A DNA stretch of 56,124 nucleotides from Clostridia bacterium (GCA_017631795.1 JAGBSO010000051.1:1-56124), one strand, 5' to 3'; counted from the stretch's first letter, positions 43,340 through 52,608 are shown. Translations and numbers: made by a program. Notes: a model not told the origin generated them from the sequence alone.

Positions 43340-45147
43340 CACTGTTCATCGAGCTTGAGGATAGCCATGAATGCTTCCTGAGGCACTTCAACAGTACCGA
43401 ATGAACGCATTCTCTTTTTACCCTCTTTCTGTTTTTCAAGAAGCTTTTTCTTTCGTGTGATATCGCCGCCGTAACACTTTGCAAGAACGTCTTTTCTCAT
43501 TGCCTTGACCGTTTCTCTTGCAATAACTTTACCGCCGATGGCAATCTGAACGGGGATTTCAAACTGATGCTTCGGAATGTTATCCTTGAGCTTTTCTGCA
43601 ATTTTTCTTGCTCTGCCATAAGCTTTTTCGGAGTGAATGATAAATGAAAGAGCGTCAATAGTGTCACCGTTGAGAAGAACATCAAGTTTTACAAGATTAC
43701 TTCTTGCATAACCTGCAAGTTCATAGTCAAATGAAGCATAACCTCTTGTTCTTGATTTGAGTGCATCAAAGAAATCGTAAATGATTTCATTCAGCGGCAG
43801 ATCGTAACTGAGTTCCACACGGTCTGCTGAGAGATATTTCATATCTTTGTAAACACCGCGGCGTTCCTGACAAAGATCCATGATTGTGCCTACAAATTCA
43901 GGCGGTGAGAAGATATGAGCATCTGTCATCGGTTCTTCGCTGAAATCAATTTCTGCAGGATCGGGGTAATTTGTGGGGTTGTCAATTTCAAGGACATCAC
44001 CGTTTCTCATGTGAATCTTGTAAATAACACTAGGTACGGTTGAAACAAGGTCAAGATTATATTCTCTTTCAAGTCTTTCCTGAATAATTTCAAGGTGAAG
44101 AAGACCAAGGAATCCGCAACGGAAACCGAAACCGAGCGCACCTGATGTTTCGGGTTCAAAAGAAAGTGCAGCATCATTCAGCTGAAGTTTTTCAAGCGCT
44201 TCTTTAAGTGCTTCATAATCTGCACCGTCTGCCGGGTAAATACCGCAGAATACCATGGGGTTTACCTTTTTATAACCTGCAAGAGGTTCTGATGCGGGGT
44301 TTGTTGCAAGTGTGACAGTATCACCGACACGTGCATCACGTACAGTTTTGATTGATGCTGTGATGTACCCTACTTCACCTGCAGATAGTTTACTTCTGGG
44401 TGAAAGGGAAGTCGCAGCCATTTTGCCGACTTCAACAACAGTAAACTGAGCGCCTGTTGCCATCATTCTCATTGTATCACCGGGTTTGATTGTACCGTCC
44501 ATGATTCGGACATATACAATAACGCCCTTATAGTTATCATAAATTGAGTCGAAAACAAGCGCTTTCAGAGGTGCTTCATCATCACCTTCGGGACAAGGAA
44601 CAAGTTTAACAATCTGTTTGAGAACTTCTTCCACATTTTCGCCTGTTTTTGCAGAAACTCTCGGTGCTTCGGCGCTGTCAAGACCTATTACTTCTTCGAT
44701 GTCTGCTGCAACTCTTTCAGGATCAGCCGCAGGGAGATCTATTTTGTTTATAACCGGAACAAGTTCAAGATCATGATCGAGTGCAAGGTATGTATTTGCA
44801 AGAGTCTGTGCTTCAATACCCTGTGTTGCGTCAACAATAAGAACAGCACCTTCACATGCTGCAAGAGAACGTGAAACTTCGTAATTAAAGTCAACGTGAC
44901 CGGGAGTGTCGATAAGATTGAGCTCATATTCTTCGCCGTCTTCGTTATAACAAAGTGTTACAGCATGAGCTTTGATGGTAATACCTCTTTCTCTTTCAAG
45001 ATCCATATCATCAAGAATCTGCTGCTGCATATCACGCTTTGCGACAGTGTTTGTCACTTCAAGCAGACGGTCGGCAAGTGTTGATTTGCCGTGATCAATA
45101 TGTGCGATAATTGAAAAATTTCTTATGTGTTTTTTCTTTTCTGTCAT
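43339..45147 (-). CDS. lepA: Elongation factor 4 (LepA)
   Basis: 602 aa, the typical LepA length. The GTPase motifs are AHIDHGKST (G1), RGITIK (switch I), DTPGHVDF (G3) and NKIDLP (G4). The domain order and the unique C-terminal domain ([15 protein letters not shown]) match LepA, which back-translocates stalled ribosomes and affects biogenesis. An AGGAGA site precedes the ATG. hemW overlaps its stop. Confidence 0.95.
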   Translation of the reverse strand: MTEKKKHIRNFSIIAHIDHGKSTLADRLLEVTNTVAKRDMQQQILDDMDLERERGITIKAHAVTLCYNEDGEEYELNLIDTPGHVDFNYEVSRSLAACEGAVLIVDATQGIEAQTLANTYLALDHDLELVPVINKIDLPAADPERVAADIEEVIGLDSAEAPRVSAKTGENVEEVLKQIVKLVPCPEGDDEAPLKALVFDSIYDNYKGVIVYVRIMDGTIKPGDTMRMMATGAQFTVVEVGKMAATSLSPRSKLSAGEVGYITASIKTVRDARVGDTVTLATNPASEPLAGYKKVNPMVFCGIYPADGADYEALKEALEKLQLNDAALSFEPETSGALGFGFRCGFLGLLHLEIIQERLEREYNLDLVSTVPSVIYKIHMRNGDVLEIDNPTNYPDPAEIDFSEEPMTDAHIFSPPEFVGTIMDLCQERRGVYKDMKYLSADRVELSYDLPLNEIIYDFFDALKSRTRGYASFDYELAGYARSNLVKLDVLLNGDTIDALSFIIHSEKAYGRARKIAEKLKDNIPKHQFEIPVQIAIGGKVIARETVKAMRKDVLAKCYGGDITRKKKLLEKQKEGKKRMRSFGTVEVPQEAFMAILKLDEQ

Positions 45148-45162
45148 ATATTTTCTCCTGTG

Positions 45163-46035
45163 TTAAAGGTCTTTATCTGTCGGTTTGAATCCGAGACCGA
45201 GTATTTCTGTTGCATCTGATATTATTATGAACGGTTTCTCGTCAAATCTTTTTACAATCTTACGCATCTTGGCAACTTCGTGAGGTCTGACAACTGAAAG
45301 AAGCATGTGTTTTGCCATTCCTGTGTAAGCACCCTGACAAGGAAGTATAGAAACACCACGTGGAGTTTCTGTTGTGATAGCTTTTGCTATTTCATCGGCA
45401 TTGTCAGAAATAATCAGCATCATTTTGCCGCTGTCAGAGCCGTAAAGAACAAGGTCAATGGATTTGCTTGAAACAATGAAAACAATTGTTGCATAAAGTA
45501 TGCTTTCAATGTTTTTGTAAACAACACCGGCAAGAAGCACAACAAAAAGATCGCATATCATAACAAGACGTCCCATTGATAAATGCGGGATTGCTTTTTT
45601 AAGCAGTCTGCCCATGATATCTGTGCCGCCGCTTGTTGAACCTCTTGTGAAGATTACGCCAAGTCCGATACCCATGATAGCGCCGCCGAAAAGTGCAGCA
45701 AGAATTTTGTCACCTTCATATGTCGGCAAAAACAATGTACCTACATCTATGAAAAGTGATGTCATGAATGTTGAAAACAGTGTCTTTACAATAAAACTTT
45801 TACCGAATACAATCAATGCGATTATAAAAAGCGGAATATTTATTGCAAACATTGCTGTACCGATAGGGAATCCCCAAAGGTAATTTGCAAGAATTGCAAG
45901 ACCTGTTGCACCGCCTGATGAAAGCTCATTCGGTGAAACAAAGCAATTTACACCAACTGCATATATGAATGAACCTGCCGAACAAATCAGAATATCAAGA
46001 AGTATGTCTTTAATGTTAATTTTTTTATCAGCCAA
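45163..46035 (-). CDS. YitT-family membrane protein
   Basis: About 290 aa from the TTG at 46035. Five or more transmembrane helices of the YitT (DUF161) domain (SGGATGLAILANYLWG, STSGGTDIMGRLL) are followed by a cytoplasmic DUF2179 domain (QGAYTGMAKHMLLSVV). The function is unknown. The open frame starts at ATG 46053, but AGAGGTG is placed for the TTG at 46035, which overlaps the mrnC stop by 8 bp. The 46053 start is possible but would give a 26-bp overlap. Confidence 0.82.
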   Translation of the reverse strand: MADKKINIKDILLDILICSAGSFIYAVGVNCFVSPNELSSGGATGLAILANYLWGFPIGTAMFAINIPLFIIALIVFGKSFIVKTLFSTFMTSLFIDVGTLFLPTYEGDKILAALFGGAIMGIGLGVIFTRGSTSGGTDIMGRLLKKAIPHLSMGRLVMICDLFVVLLAGVVYKNIESILYATIVFIVSSKSIDLVLYGSDSGKMMLIISDNADEIAKAITTETPRGVSILPCQGAYTGMAKHMLLSVVRPHEVAKMRKIVKRFDEKPFIIISDATEILGLGFKPTDKDL

Positions 46036-46453
46036 TCTGCACCTCTGTAACATAAGCGAATAATTCTTTAAGTCTGTCTGTGTTTCCGTTTATGTAAAGC
46101 CATCCGAAAAGCACTTCAAGTCCTGTTGCCGCATGATATTCACTCTTTGATTTATTTCTCGGAGTGTGTGCTGTATGAGTGTTTCTGCCTCTTATAAACA
46201 TGGTTGTTTCTTCTTCATTCAGAAGTGGCAGAAGCTTTTTTATTGCATTTGCCTGATATGTTGCATTGACCATTTCAATGTTTCGCTCATGCAGCTTGTC
46301 AGCTTTGCATTTTTCTGAAATAGTCAGATATTCACGAACCATAATACCCCAGACACCATCACCAAGAAACGCAAGGGCTGAAACAGGGTATCCGTCAGAT
46401 GAAGTATTTCCTGTTTTTAATTTATCAAAATTAAGTGTTGCATCAGGGCACAT
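46028..46453 (-). CDS. mrnC: Mini-ribonuclease III (MrnC)
   Basis: 141 aa. LAFLGDGVWGIMVREYL carries the catalytic aspartate of the RNase III domain, RNKSKSEYHAATGLEVLFGWLY the second acidic residue. No double-stranded RNA-binding domain is present, as expected of MrnC, which matures 23S rRNA ends in Firmicutes. A TTG two codons upstream is possible, but GGAG is spaced for the ATG at 46453. It overlaps the end of obg by 11 bp and the yitT-like gene at the other end. Confidence 0.9.
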   Translation of the reverse strand: MCPDATLNFDKLKTGNTSSDGYPVSALAFLGDGVWGIMVREYLTISEKCKADKLHERNIEMVNATYQANAIKKLLPLLNEEETTMFIRGRNTHTAHTPRNKSKSEYHAATGLEVLFGWLYINGNTDRLKELFAYVTEVQIG

Positions 46454-47714
46454 ACTCAAACTCCAGATCGTAGATATTTACAGTGTCACCTTCCTGAATG
46501 CCTCTTCTGCGGAGCTCATCAAGAATACCGCTTGTTCCGAGAACAGTCTGGAAATACTGGAGTGATTCGTAGTCATCCATGTCTGTTTTATTAAGAATTT
46601 TAAGAAGCCATTCTGCTTCCACATAATAAGTGTCATCAATAACTGAGACTTTGAAGCCTGTATTTTTCTTCTTTTCAAGCATTTCAAGTGGAATAGGCTC
46701 AGCTTCATACTGCTTAATGGGTGGAAGTGTAGCGAGCATTGCTGCTGCAGCATTGACAACATCCTGAGTACCTTCAAGAATAGGTGCACAGATTTCAAAA
46801 TACTGCAATCCTTTGCTTTCGATATAATTCTTGAATTCTTCTCTCTGTTCGTCTGTTGCCATGTCAATTTTATTACCTGCAACAATCTGAGGACATTTTG
46901 AAAGCTCTTCATTGAATATAACAAGCTCTTTGTTGATTGTTTCAAAGTCTTCTTTCGGATCTCTGCCTTCACTGCCTGCAACATCAACAACATGAATGAG
47001 CATGCGGCAGCGTTCAACGTGTCTGAGGAACTGATGGCCGAGCCCTGCACCTTCACCTGCACCTTCGATAAGTCCGGGGATATCTGCCATAACGAATGAG
47101 CTTTCAGGGCCCATTCTGACAACACCGAGAACAGGTGTGATTGTTGTGAAATGATAGTCAGCAATAATGGGTTTAGCTTCACTTACAACAGAAACAAGTG
47201 TTGATTTGCCTACGTTGGGGAAACCGATAAGTCCCACGTCTGCAAGAAGCTTGAGTTCGAGAATAACTTCCCATTCCTCACCGGGTACACCGTCTTTTGC
47301 AAAACGGGGAGTCTGACGGGTGGGAGTTGCAAAATGTGAGTTACCCCAACCGCCTTTACCGCCTTTTGCAGCAATGAAAGGCTCATCAGAAGACATATCG
47401 GCAATAACAACGCCGCTTTCTGCTTCACGGATAATTGTACCTCTGGGTACTTTGATTACAAGATCCTGTCCTTTTTTACCGTTCTTTCTTGAACCTGAAC
47501 CGTTCTGACCGCTTTCAGCTGTATATTTTCTTTTATAACGGAAGTCAGCGAGTGTTGAAAGATTAGTGTCAATCTTGAAGACAATATCTCCGCCTTTACC
47601 GCCGTCACCGCCGTCAGGACCGCCTGATGCGACATATTTTTCTCTGTGGAATGCAACAGCACCGTTACCGCCGTTACCTGCCTTTATTTTTATTTTCGCT
47701 TTATCAACAAACAT
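46443..47714 (-). CDS. obg: GTPase ObgE/CgtA
   Basis: 423 aa. The glycine-rich Obg fold (KIKAGNGGNGAVAFHREK, GGPDGGDGGKGGD) comes first, then the GTPase (GFPNVGKST, ADIPGLIEGA, NKIDMA). The C-terminal OCT domain of Gram-positive Obg follows (EAEWLLKILNKTD). Obg acts in 50S ribosome assembly and growth control. It heads the operon, with CGAGGT before the ATG. Confidence 0.95.
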   Translation of the reverse strand: MFVDKAKIKIKAGNGGNGAVAFHREKYVASGGPDGGDGGKGGDIVFKIDTNLSTLADFRYKRKYTAESGQNGSGSRKNGKKGQDLVIKVPRGTIIREAESGVVIADMSSDEPFIAAKGGKGGWGNSHFATPTRQTPRFAKDGVPGEEWEVILELKLLADVGLIGFPNVGKSTLVSVVSEAKPIIADYHFTTITPVLGVVRMGPESSFVMADIPGLIEGAGEGAGLGHQFLRHVERCRMLIHVVDVAGSEGRDPKEDFETINKELVIFNEELSKCPQIVAGNKIDMATDEQREEFKNYIESKGLQYFEICAPILEGTQDVVNAAAAMLATLPPIKQYEAEPIPLEMLEKKKNTGFKVSVIDDTYYVEAEWLLKILNKTDMDDYESLQYFQTVLGTSGILDELRRRGIQEGDTVNIYDLEFEYVP

Positions 47715-47822
47715 ACTTTTTACCTCGTAATATTATGTTTACATAATTAATCATTATAAGTATAACATATGTCTCTTGAAATATAAATAGGGAAATTAAA
47801 TTTTTTTGCAAAAAAATTGTGA

Positions 47823-47828
47823 TATAAT
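47823..47828 (+). promoter_or_regulatory. Extended -10 element for the ECF sigma operon
   Basis: TGA-TATAAT forms an extended -10 (47820-47828). No good -35 is seen at 17 nt. The transcript would carry a leader of about 70 nt that contains the dyad at 47867-47890. Confidence 0.5.
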
Positions 47829-47866
47829 GTGAACCATAATGATGTTTTTGTTATCTAATTATTGAA

Positions 47867-47890
47867 ATGCAAAATCGGTACCGTTTGCAT
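47867..47890 (+). promoter_or_regulatory. Dyad in the leader of the sigma gene
   Basis: ATGCAAA (47867-47873) and TTTGCAT (47884-47890) flank AT-CGGTACCG. This near-perfect inverted repeat lies 16 nt before the sigma start codon and directly before its AAAGGA site. It could be an operator or an RNA hairpin that limits translation. Confidence 0.5.
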
Positions 47891-47905
47891 GGAAAGGATA
47901 AAACT

Positions 47906-48367
47906 ATGGATAAACAAACATTTCAAAATAATGTTCTGGCTTCGGAAGAAATGCTTTATCGTGTGTCAAAATCAATCTGTTTCTATGATTCGGATTGCGA
48001 AGATGCAGTACAGCAGGCAATTCTTAATGCATATACCAAGCTTGATTCATTGCATGAAGAAAAGTATTTCAGAACATGGCTGACGAGAATACTTATAAAT
48101 GAATGCTACAGAATCAACAAACAGAAATTAAAAGAAGTGACATTTGCCGAGTACGCTCTGACAAGTGAAGCTGTGGAAGATAACTATTCTTTTGTTTTTA
48201 CAGAGATAATGAAACTTCCGCCGAAAATAAGAATTGTGGTTCAACTTTATTATGTTGAAGACTATTCTGTAGGTGAAATTGCTTCAATTCTACACATTCC
48301 GTCAGGTACGGTAAAAAGCCGTCTTTCAAAAGGCAGAGCAAAACTTAAATCAATTTTGGAGGAATGA
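47906..48367 (+). CDS. ECF-type RNA polymerase sigma factor
   Basis: 153 aa. It has the sigma-70 region 2 (CEDAVQQAILNAYTKLDSLHEEKYFRTWLTRI shown here by its FRTWLTRI block) and region 4 (KIRIVVQLYYVEDYSVGEIA with SGTVKSRLSKGR). The frame starts 13 codons earlier inside the dyad, but AAAGGA is placed for the ATG at 47906. It overlaps its membrane partner, the usual layout for a sigma/anti-sigma pair. No target promoters can be named. Confidence 0.88.
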   Translation: MDKQTFQNNVLASEEMLYRVSKSICFYDSDCEDAVQQAILNAYTKLDSLHEEKYFRTWLTRILINECYRINKQKLKEVTFAEYALTSEAVEDNYSFVFTEIMKLPPKIRIVVQLYYVEDYSVGEIASILHIPSGTVKSRLSKGRAKLKSILEE

Positions 48368-48369
48368 AA

Positions 48370-49689
48370 ATGAAAAAAGATCTGAAAAATGAATATCCTG
48401 AAATTACTGCATCTTTTCATGAAAATCTGGTTTCTTCACTTGAAAACCTTAATGACAATCAAGAAATAAAAAAGTATAACAGATCTACATACAGCATGAT
48501 TGCTGTTGCTGCTGTTGTTGCAATAATTTTTTTGTCTGTAACCGTTTTTGCTGCAAACACCGTCTATGATTACTTCGTAAATAAAAGTAATTATAAAGTT
48601 TCATTGAATGTGAATGAAGACACGACGGCAGATGCGGAATACCCTGAATATGTAAAACTTGAATTCGGTTACATGCCTGATTATCTTAATCCGCATGATG
48701 CTCCATATAAATTCAGTGTGAAAACAGAAACAGGTGATGATACAGGTTCAGGTCTTACATTCCGGTTGTTTAAGAAAGAAACTGCCAAAGAACTTGAAAT
48801 ATTATATGCAGGCAATGTGACCGAGTGTATGTTTGGTGAAAATCAAGGTGCGGTTGTAAGAATAGATACAGGCATTGAATCTGACGGGGATGATTATGAT
48901 AAGCAGTTCCTTATTTATTTCAAGGATTTCGGCTATGTTCTTCGCTGTTATGTTTCTGAAAAAATAAGCGAAGATGAGATGCTGAAAATTGCTGAAAATA
49001 TCAGACTTGTTGAATCAGACAAGGAGAACGCATTTGTTGTTGATACCTACATTCCGACAACAGAAAACGGCGGAATACTTGAACCTTCATCAGATATTAT
49101 TTTCTCATATGCTGCAGATGCAACTGTCAGAGAAATCGGTGAAGTGTTTGATATCATCGCATATAATGGTGACATTGACGGAAATGATTATGCTATCTGT
49201 ATTAAGAATATTGCAATTCGTGATAATATCAACGGACTTAATGTTGATTCATTCGGTGCAACAGCAGATTTAGAAAAAATGGTTGATGATAACGGTTACT
49301 TTAAAGAATATGAGAGAAAAATATATGACTATGGCGACGGTGTGAACAGTGTTGCAACACTCAAAAAGACAGAAACAGTAGGCAGAAGAATCATTCTTGT
49401 TGATATTGAAGTGGCAAATAATGAAAACACCGCAAATAAGTTTTATATGGATGCTTCCGTATGCAGTATCAGCGGAACTTTTGAATCAAACAAGTATAAT
49501 AACTTTGAAGCTGCATATATAAGCGGACAGAACGGAAAATCAAGCAGTTTTTATCACATTCCATTTGATGCTGGTGAAAAGAAAACAGTAACTTATGGAT
49601 TTATTATCGATGCTGATGCTGATTTCAGTGACCTTATGTTTATTGTAGGAGGCATGTTGGATGTTTCAGACGGTGTTAAACTAAAATAA
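48370..49689 (+). CDS. DUF4179-like membrane protein, probable anti-sigma partner
   Basis: 439 aa. An N-terminal cytoplasmic segment (about 45 residues, NEYPEITASFHENLVSSLEN) precedes one transmembrane helix (about 50-70). A large extracytoplasmic region follows that resembles DUF4179 proteins paired with ECF sigma factors. It should hold the sigma factor until a signal outside the cell releases it. The ATG at 48364 overlaps the sigma stop, but GGAGG is one base before it and 7 nt before ATG 48370, so the latter is chosen. No zinc-binding HxxxCxxC anti-sigma motif is visible. Confidence 0.75.
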   Translation: MKKDLKNEYPEITASFHENLVSSLENLNDNQEIKKYNRSTYSMIAVAAVVAIIFLSVTVFAANTVYDYFVNKSNYKVSLNVNEDTTADAEYPEYVKLEFGYMPDYLNPHDAPYKFSVKTETGDDTGSGLTFRLFKKETAKELEILYAGNVTECMFGENQGAVVRIDTGIESDGDDYDKQFLIYFKDFGYVLRCYVSEKISEDEMLKIAENIRLVESDKENAFVVDTYIPTTENGGILEPSSDIIFSYAADATVREIGEVFDIIAYNGDIDGNDYAICIKNIAIRDNINGLNVDSFGATADLEKMVDDNGYFKEYERKIYDYGDGVNSVATLKKTETVGRRIILVDIEVANNENTANKFYMDASVCSISGTFESNKYNNFEAAYISGQNGKSSSFYHIPFDAGEKKTVTYGFIIDADADFSDLMFIVGGMLDVSDGVKLK

Positions 49690-49715
49690 TTAATTTATAA
49701 ATTTCCTTTTTACTC

Positions 49716-49744
49716 TTGCATTTTCTTTCGTGAAGTTGTAGAAT
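49716..49744 (+). promoter_or_regulatory. Promoter of the pduL gene
   Basis: TTGCAT (49716-49721), a 17-nt spacer and TAGAAT (49739-49744). Confidence 0.6.
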
Positions 49745-49780
49745 AAATTGTAAATTATTGAAAGGATAGTGCAAAAAGTT

Positions 49781-50353
49781 ATGGAAAAATTTATTGTTGA
49801 AACATCTGCAAGACATGTTCATGTGTCTCGTGAAGACCTTGATATCCTTTTTGGTGAAGGATATGAACTTACAAATAAGAAGGAACTTTCACAGCCCGGT
49901 CAGTATGTAACAAATGAAAGAGTTGCTGTTGTCGGCCCCAAGAGTCAGTTCCCCTCAGTATCAATTCTCGGTCCTGTAAGACCTGCTACTCAGGTTGAAA
50001 TTTCTGCAACAGATGCAAGAGCTATCGGTGTTGTTGCTCCCATCAGAGAGTCAGGCGACACAGTAGAATCAGGCTCATGCAAAATCGTTGGTCCTAAGGG
50101 TGAAGTTGAACTCAAGGACGGTGTTATTGTTGCAAAGAGACATATCCACATGACACCTGCTGATGCTGAAAAGCTCAATGTTACAGACAAAGAAGTTGTA
50201 AATGTAAAAATCGATACAGAAGGCAGAAGCCTTGTTTTCGGTGATGTTGTTGTAAGAGTAAACGCAAACTTTGCACTTGCAATGCATATCGACACAGACG
50301 AAGCTAATGCTTGCTCAGCTACACCTGCTACAATGGGTGAAATCGTAAAATAA
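49781..50353 (+). CDS. pduL: Phosphate propanoyltransferase-like (PduL)
   Basis: 190 aa. Both PduL metal-site blocks are present: SARHVHVSREDLDILFG near the N-terminus and AKRHIHMTPADAEKLNV in the second half, along with KELSQPGQYVTNE. PduL interconverts acyl-CoA and acyl-phosphate. There is no microcompartment targeting extension and no shell gene nearby, so it probably serves as a cytoplasmic phosphotransacetylase. A GTG at 49769 lies only 2 nt from AAAGGA. The ATG at 49781 has longer spacing but gives the family N-terminus, so the start is uncertain. Confidence 0.88.
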   Translation: MEKFIVETSARHVHVSREDLDILFGEGYELTNKKELSQPGQYVTNERVAVVGPKSQFPSVSILGPVRPATQVEISATDARAIGVVAPIRESGDTVESGSCKIVGPKGEVELKDGVIVAKRHIHMTPADAEKLNVTDKEVVNVKIDTEGRSLVFGDVVVRVNANFALAMHIDTDEANACSATPATMGEIVK

Positions 50354-50368
50354 ACGAACATAAAAAAT

Positions 50369-50396
50369 ACAGGTACTGCGATTTTGCAGTACCTGT
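50369..50396. terminator. Bidirectional terminator
   Basis: ACAGGTACTGC and GCAGTACCTGT form an 11-bp stem with a 6-nt loop between the convergent pduL and InlB-repeat genes, with A/T tracts on each side. Confidence 0.9.
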
Positions 50397-50403
50397 TATT
50401 TTT

Positions 50404-52182
50404 TTATCTGAATACAACTTCACCGTCTTCGATTTCTATGTCGGGAAGATTGTATTGCTTTTTAAGATCTTTTTCAGTTTCAATGCTTGCAGAAAGTCTG
50501 AGTGCAAGTCTTGCATCTGCTGCATTTACTTTTTCGTCATTGTTGATATCTGAAACACGCTTCTGAAGCTCTGTGAAGCCTGTTTCAAGGCCTGCAGAAT
50601 GTCTGAGTATCAATCTTGCATCTGCGGCGGAAAGTTGCTCTGAAAGAGTTGCATCGCCCCAGCAGGGAAGATATACTATTATTTTCAGCCACTTTGCATA
50701 CAGTGTTATATTTCCCGTTGTGTAAGCTCTGATATAGTTGACTTTTTCTGAATATTCAGGATCGAGATACCAACCGTCAAATTCATATTCTGTGTTTATA
50801 GTTTCAGCATCTTCCAGCGATATCTGCTGTGTTGTTGTTCTGACATTCGGATTGAGATTAACAACCTGTGAAGCAGTAACTTCTTTTCCTGCAAGAACAT
50901 ATGATATTGAGTATGTCTTTTCTGTAAAATCAGCATATAGAGTTATATCACCGTATGTGTCTTCAGGAATAGCGGTAATTTTATTTTTCAGAGCTGAATC
51001 TGTGCACCAACCGTTGAAAATAAAACCGTCAGCTTCAATATCTTCCAACTTTTTATTGTCACCATACTCATATGTTGTCGGATTGTTGTTTTCGATAGGT
51101 CTGTATAAAAGATTGATTACACCGTAATTGTAACTGATGTTATATACGGCTTTTTCCCATTTAGCATACAGAGTAATATCACTGTAAAGATCTGCAGGTA
51201 TTGAGCTGATTTTTGATTCTGCTGTATATTCGGGCGATGTATACCAACCTGCAAATTCAAAGTTTCTGTCGTCTGTGACAGGATTTGTCAATGCTAAGGG
51301 GTTGACTGCTGTTCTTGTTGACGGATTATTGTTATGGATTTTTGCTATATTGATGCCGCTTGAATCTTCAAGTATATAAGTTATGTTATACACTAAAACA
51401 TTCCATTTTGCATATAATACTACATCGCCGCTTGTTCCCTTTGGGATTGATGCAGTTTTCTGAGTGAAAAATTCATCTGTATACCATCCGTCAAAAACAA
51501 AAGACGGGTCATTTGTTTTTGCATCAAGAAGAACAGTCTCACTGTTATATTCATATGAATCGGGATTCGGATTTTCGGTAGGGTATAAGCTGAGTTCAAC
51601 ATCACCGAGATTATAATGAATTTTATAATTATTATTTATCCAATGTGCATACAGAGTGATGTCAGAGCAAGTGTATTCTTCGATGTATTCAGCTCTATTG
51701 GTATATTCAGAATCAAAATACCATCCGTCAAATGTGTAAACATCTGTATTGCAGACAGGATCTGACAAATATGTTGTTTCACTTGCAAGTCGTGTTGTTA
51801 TGTTCAGATGAGTGATTTCGTCTTCAGAAAGTGATATTCCCGGAGTTTCAAGTATGTAATCTATATTGTATGTCATTTCATACCATTTTGCATATAATGT
51901 TATATCAGTATCTGAAGAAGTATCAATTTCGGTAACAGGTGTTTTGTAATCTGATTCTGCATACCATCCGATAAATTCAAATCCGGGGCATTCCGGAGCT
52001 GATAATATGACAACATCGTTTTCTGAGTATGATTTCGGGTTATTGTTGACTATTGTTTCTGAGCGGATGTCTGCAACACCAAAATCATATGTAATTTTGT
52101 GAGTTTCTTTTGCTGAACAGATTACAGAAAGTGTAATTATTACAAAAATAAAAAAACATGAAATTGTAATTTTCTTTTTCAT
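50404..52182 (-). CDS. Secreted InlB-repeat protein with C-terminal dockerin-like domain
   Basis: 592 aa. A signal peptide (MKKKITISCFFIFVIITLSV, about residues 1-23) is followed by six InlB/Flg_new repeats of about 70-75 aa, each with an FxGWY core and ending in DITLYAKW. The C-terminus has two 22-residue repeats like type I dockerins, LSAADARLILRHSAGLE and DINNDEKVNAADARLALRLSA. The second keeps the calcium ligands Dx(N)x(D). The first has a weaker loop (GDATLSEQ). It may attach to a cohesin-bearing scaffold at the surface. No sortase motif is seen. Promoter at 52218-52246. It is divergent from a small lipoprotein. Confidence 0.88.
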   Translation of the reverse strand: MKKKITISCFFIFVIITLSVICSAKETHKITYDFGVADIRSETIVNNNPKSYSENDVVILSAPECPGFEFIGWYAESDYKTPVTEIDTSSDTDITLYAKWYEMTYNIDYILETPGISLSEDEITHLNITTRLASETTYLSDPVCNTDVYTFDGWYFDSEYTNRAEYIEEYTCSDITLYAHWINNNYKIHYNLGDVELSLYPTENPNPDSYEYNSETVLLDAKTNDPSFVFDGWYTDEFFTQKTASIPKGTSGDVVLYAKWNVLVYNITYILEDSSGINIAKIHNNNPSTRTAVNPLALTNPVTDDRNFEFAGWYTSPEYTAESKISSIPADLYSDITLYAKWEKAVYNISYNYGVINLLYRPIENNNPTTYEYGDNKKLEDIEADGFIFNGWCTDSALKNKITAIPEDTYGDITLYADFTEKTYSISYVLAGKEVTASQVVNLNPNVRTTTQQISLEDAETINTEYEFDGWYLDPEYSEKVNYIRAYTTGNITLYAKWLKIIVYLPCWGDATLSEQLSAADARLILRHSAGLETGFTELQKRVSDINNDEKVNAADARLALRLSASIETEKDLKKQYNLPDIEIEDGEVVFR

Positions 52183-52217
52183 CCTTATAATCCTTCCGTA
52201 TAAATAAGTCTTTTTAT

Positions 52218-52246
52218 ATTATAATGTAGCAGAAAAAATAAGTCAA
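52218..52246 (-). promoter_or_regulatory. Promoter of the InlB-repeat protein gene
   Basis: On the minus strand TTGACT (52246-52241), a 17-nt spacer and TATAAT (52223-52218). Confidence 0.75.
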
Positions 52247-52249
52247 CTG

Positions 52250-52302
52250 TAACATTTGGAACCAAATAGTTACAAACTTGTAACAACTTATTACAAGTTT
52301 GT
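52250..52302. promoter_or_regulatory. Cluster of three dyads between divergent promoters
   Basis: Three inverted repeats follow each other: ATTTGG-AA-CCAAAT flanked by TAAC/GTTA (52250-52272), GTTACAA-AC-TTGTAAC (52269-52284), and ACAAACTTGTAA with TTACAAGTTTGT around 7 nt (52272-52302). They sit between the promoters of the surface protein and the lipoprotein, so they are candidate operators for both. Confidence 0.6.
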
Positions 52303-52310
52303 TATAATCA

Positions 52311-52339
52311 TTGACTTTTTTTTCTGATTGGTGTAAAGT
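52311..52339 (+). promoter_or_regulatory. Promoter of the small lipoprotein gene
   Basis: TTGACT (52311-52316), a 17-nt spacer and TAAAGT (52334-52339), giving a leader of about 80 nt. Confidence 0.55.
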
Positions 52340-52427
52340 ATGTTCTGCAATGAGACACAGTCCGTTGTATAAATTTGCGGATTAAATCCCGATATATTGT
52401 GATTATTATGAAAGGAGCTAACATATA

Positions 52428-52574
52428 ATGAAGAAGGTTGTTCTTACAGTTGCTGCTCTCCTCGTTTCAGCTGCTATGGTTTTCTCATTCGCTGGTTGTA
52501 CAAAAACAACAGACGGTGAAGAAACATCAAGCGACGCTGTTGTTGCAGAAGTAGAAGATTCTACAGCTGCTTAA
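52428..52574 (+). CDS. 48-aa lipoprotein
   Basis: 48 aa: a lipoprotein signal peptide (MKKVVLTVAALLVSAAMVFS) with lipobox FAGC, the lipidated cysteine being C24. The mature part is only 25 residues, acidic and rich in Thr, Ser, Glu and Val, with no domain. It has a strong AAAGGAG site 10 nt before the ATG and its own terminator, so it looks like a complete gene rather than a fragment. Function unknown. It may be a surface peptide or the remnant of a longer lipoprotein. Confidence 0.8.
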   Translation: MKKVVLTVAALLVSAAMVFSFAGCTKTTDGEETSSDAVVAEVEDSTAA

Positions 52575-52608
52575 TTTGTTAGCAAATATTTTGTTTAAAT
52601 GAAAAGTG

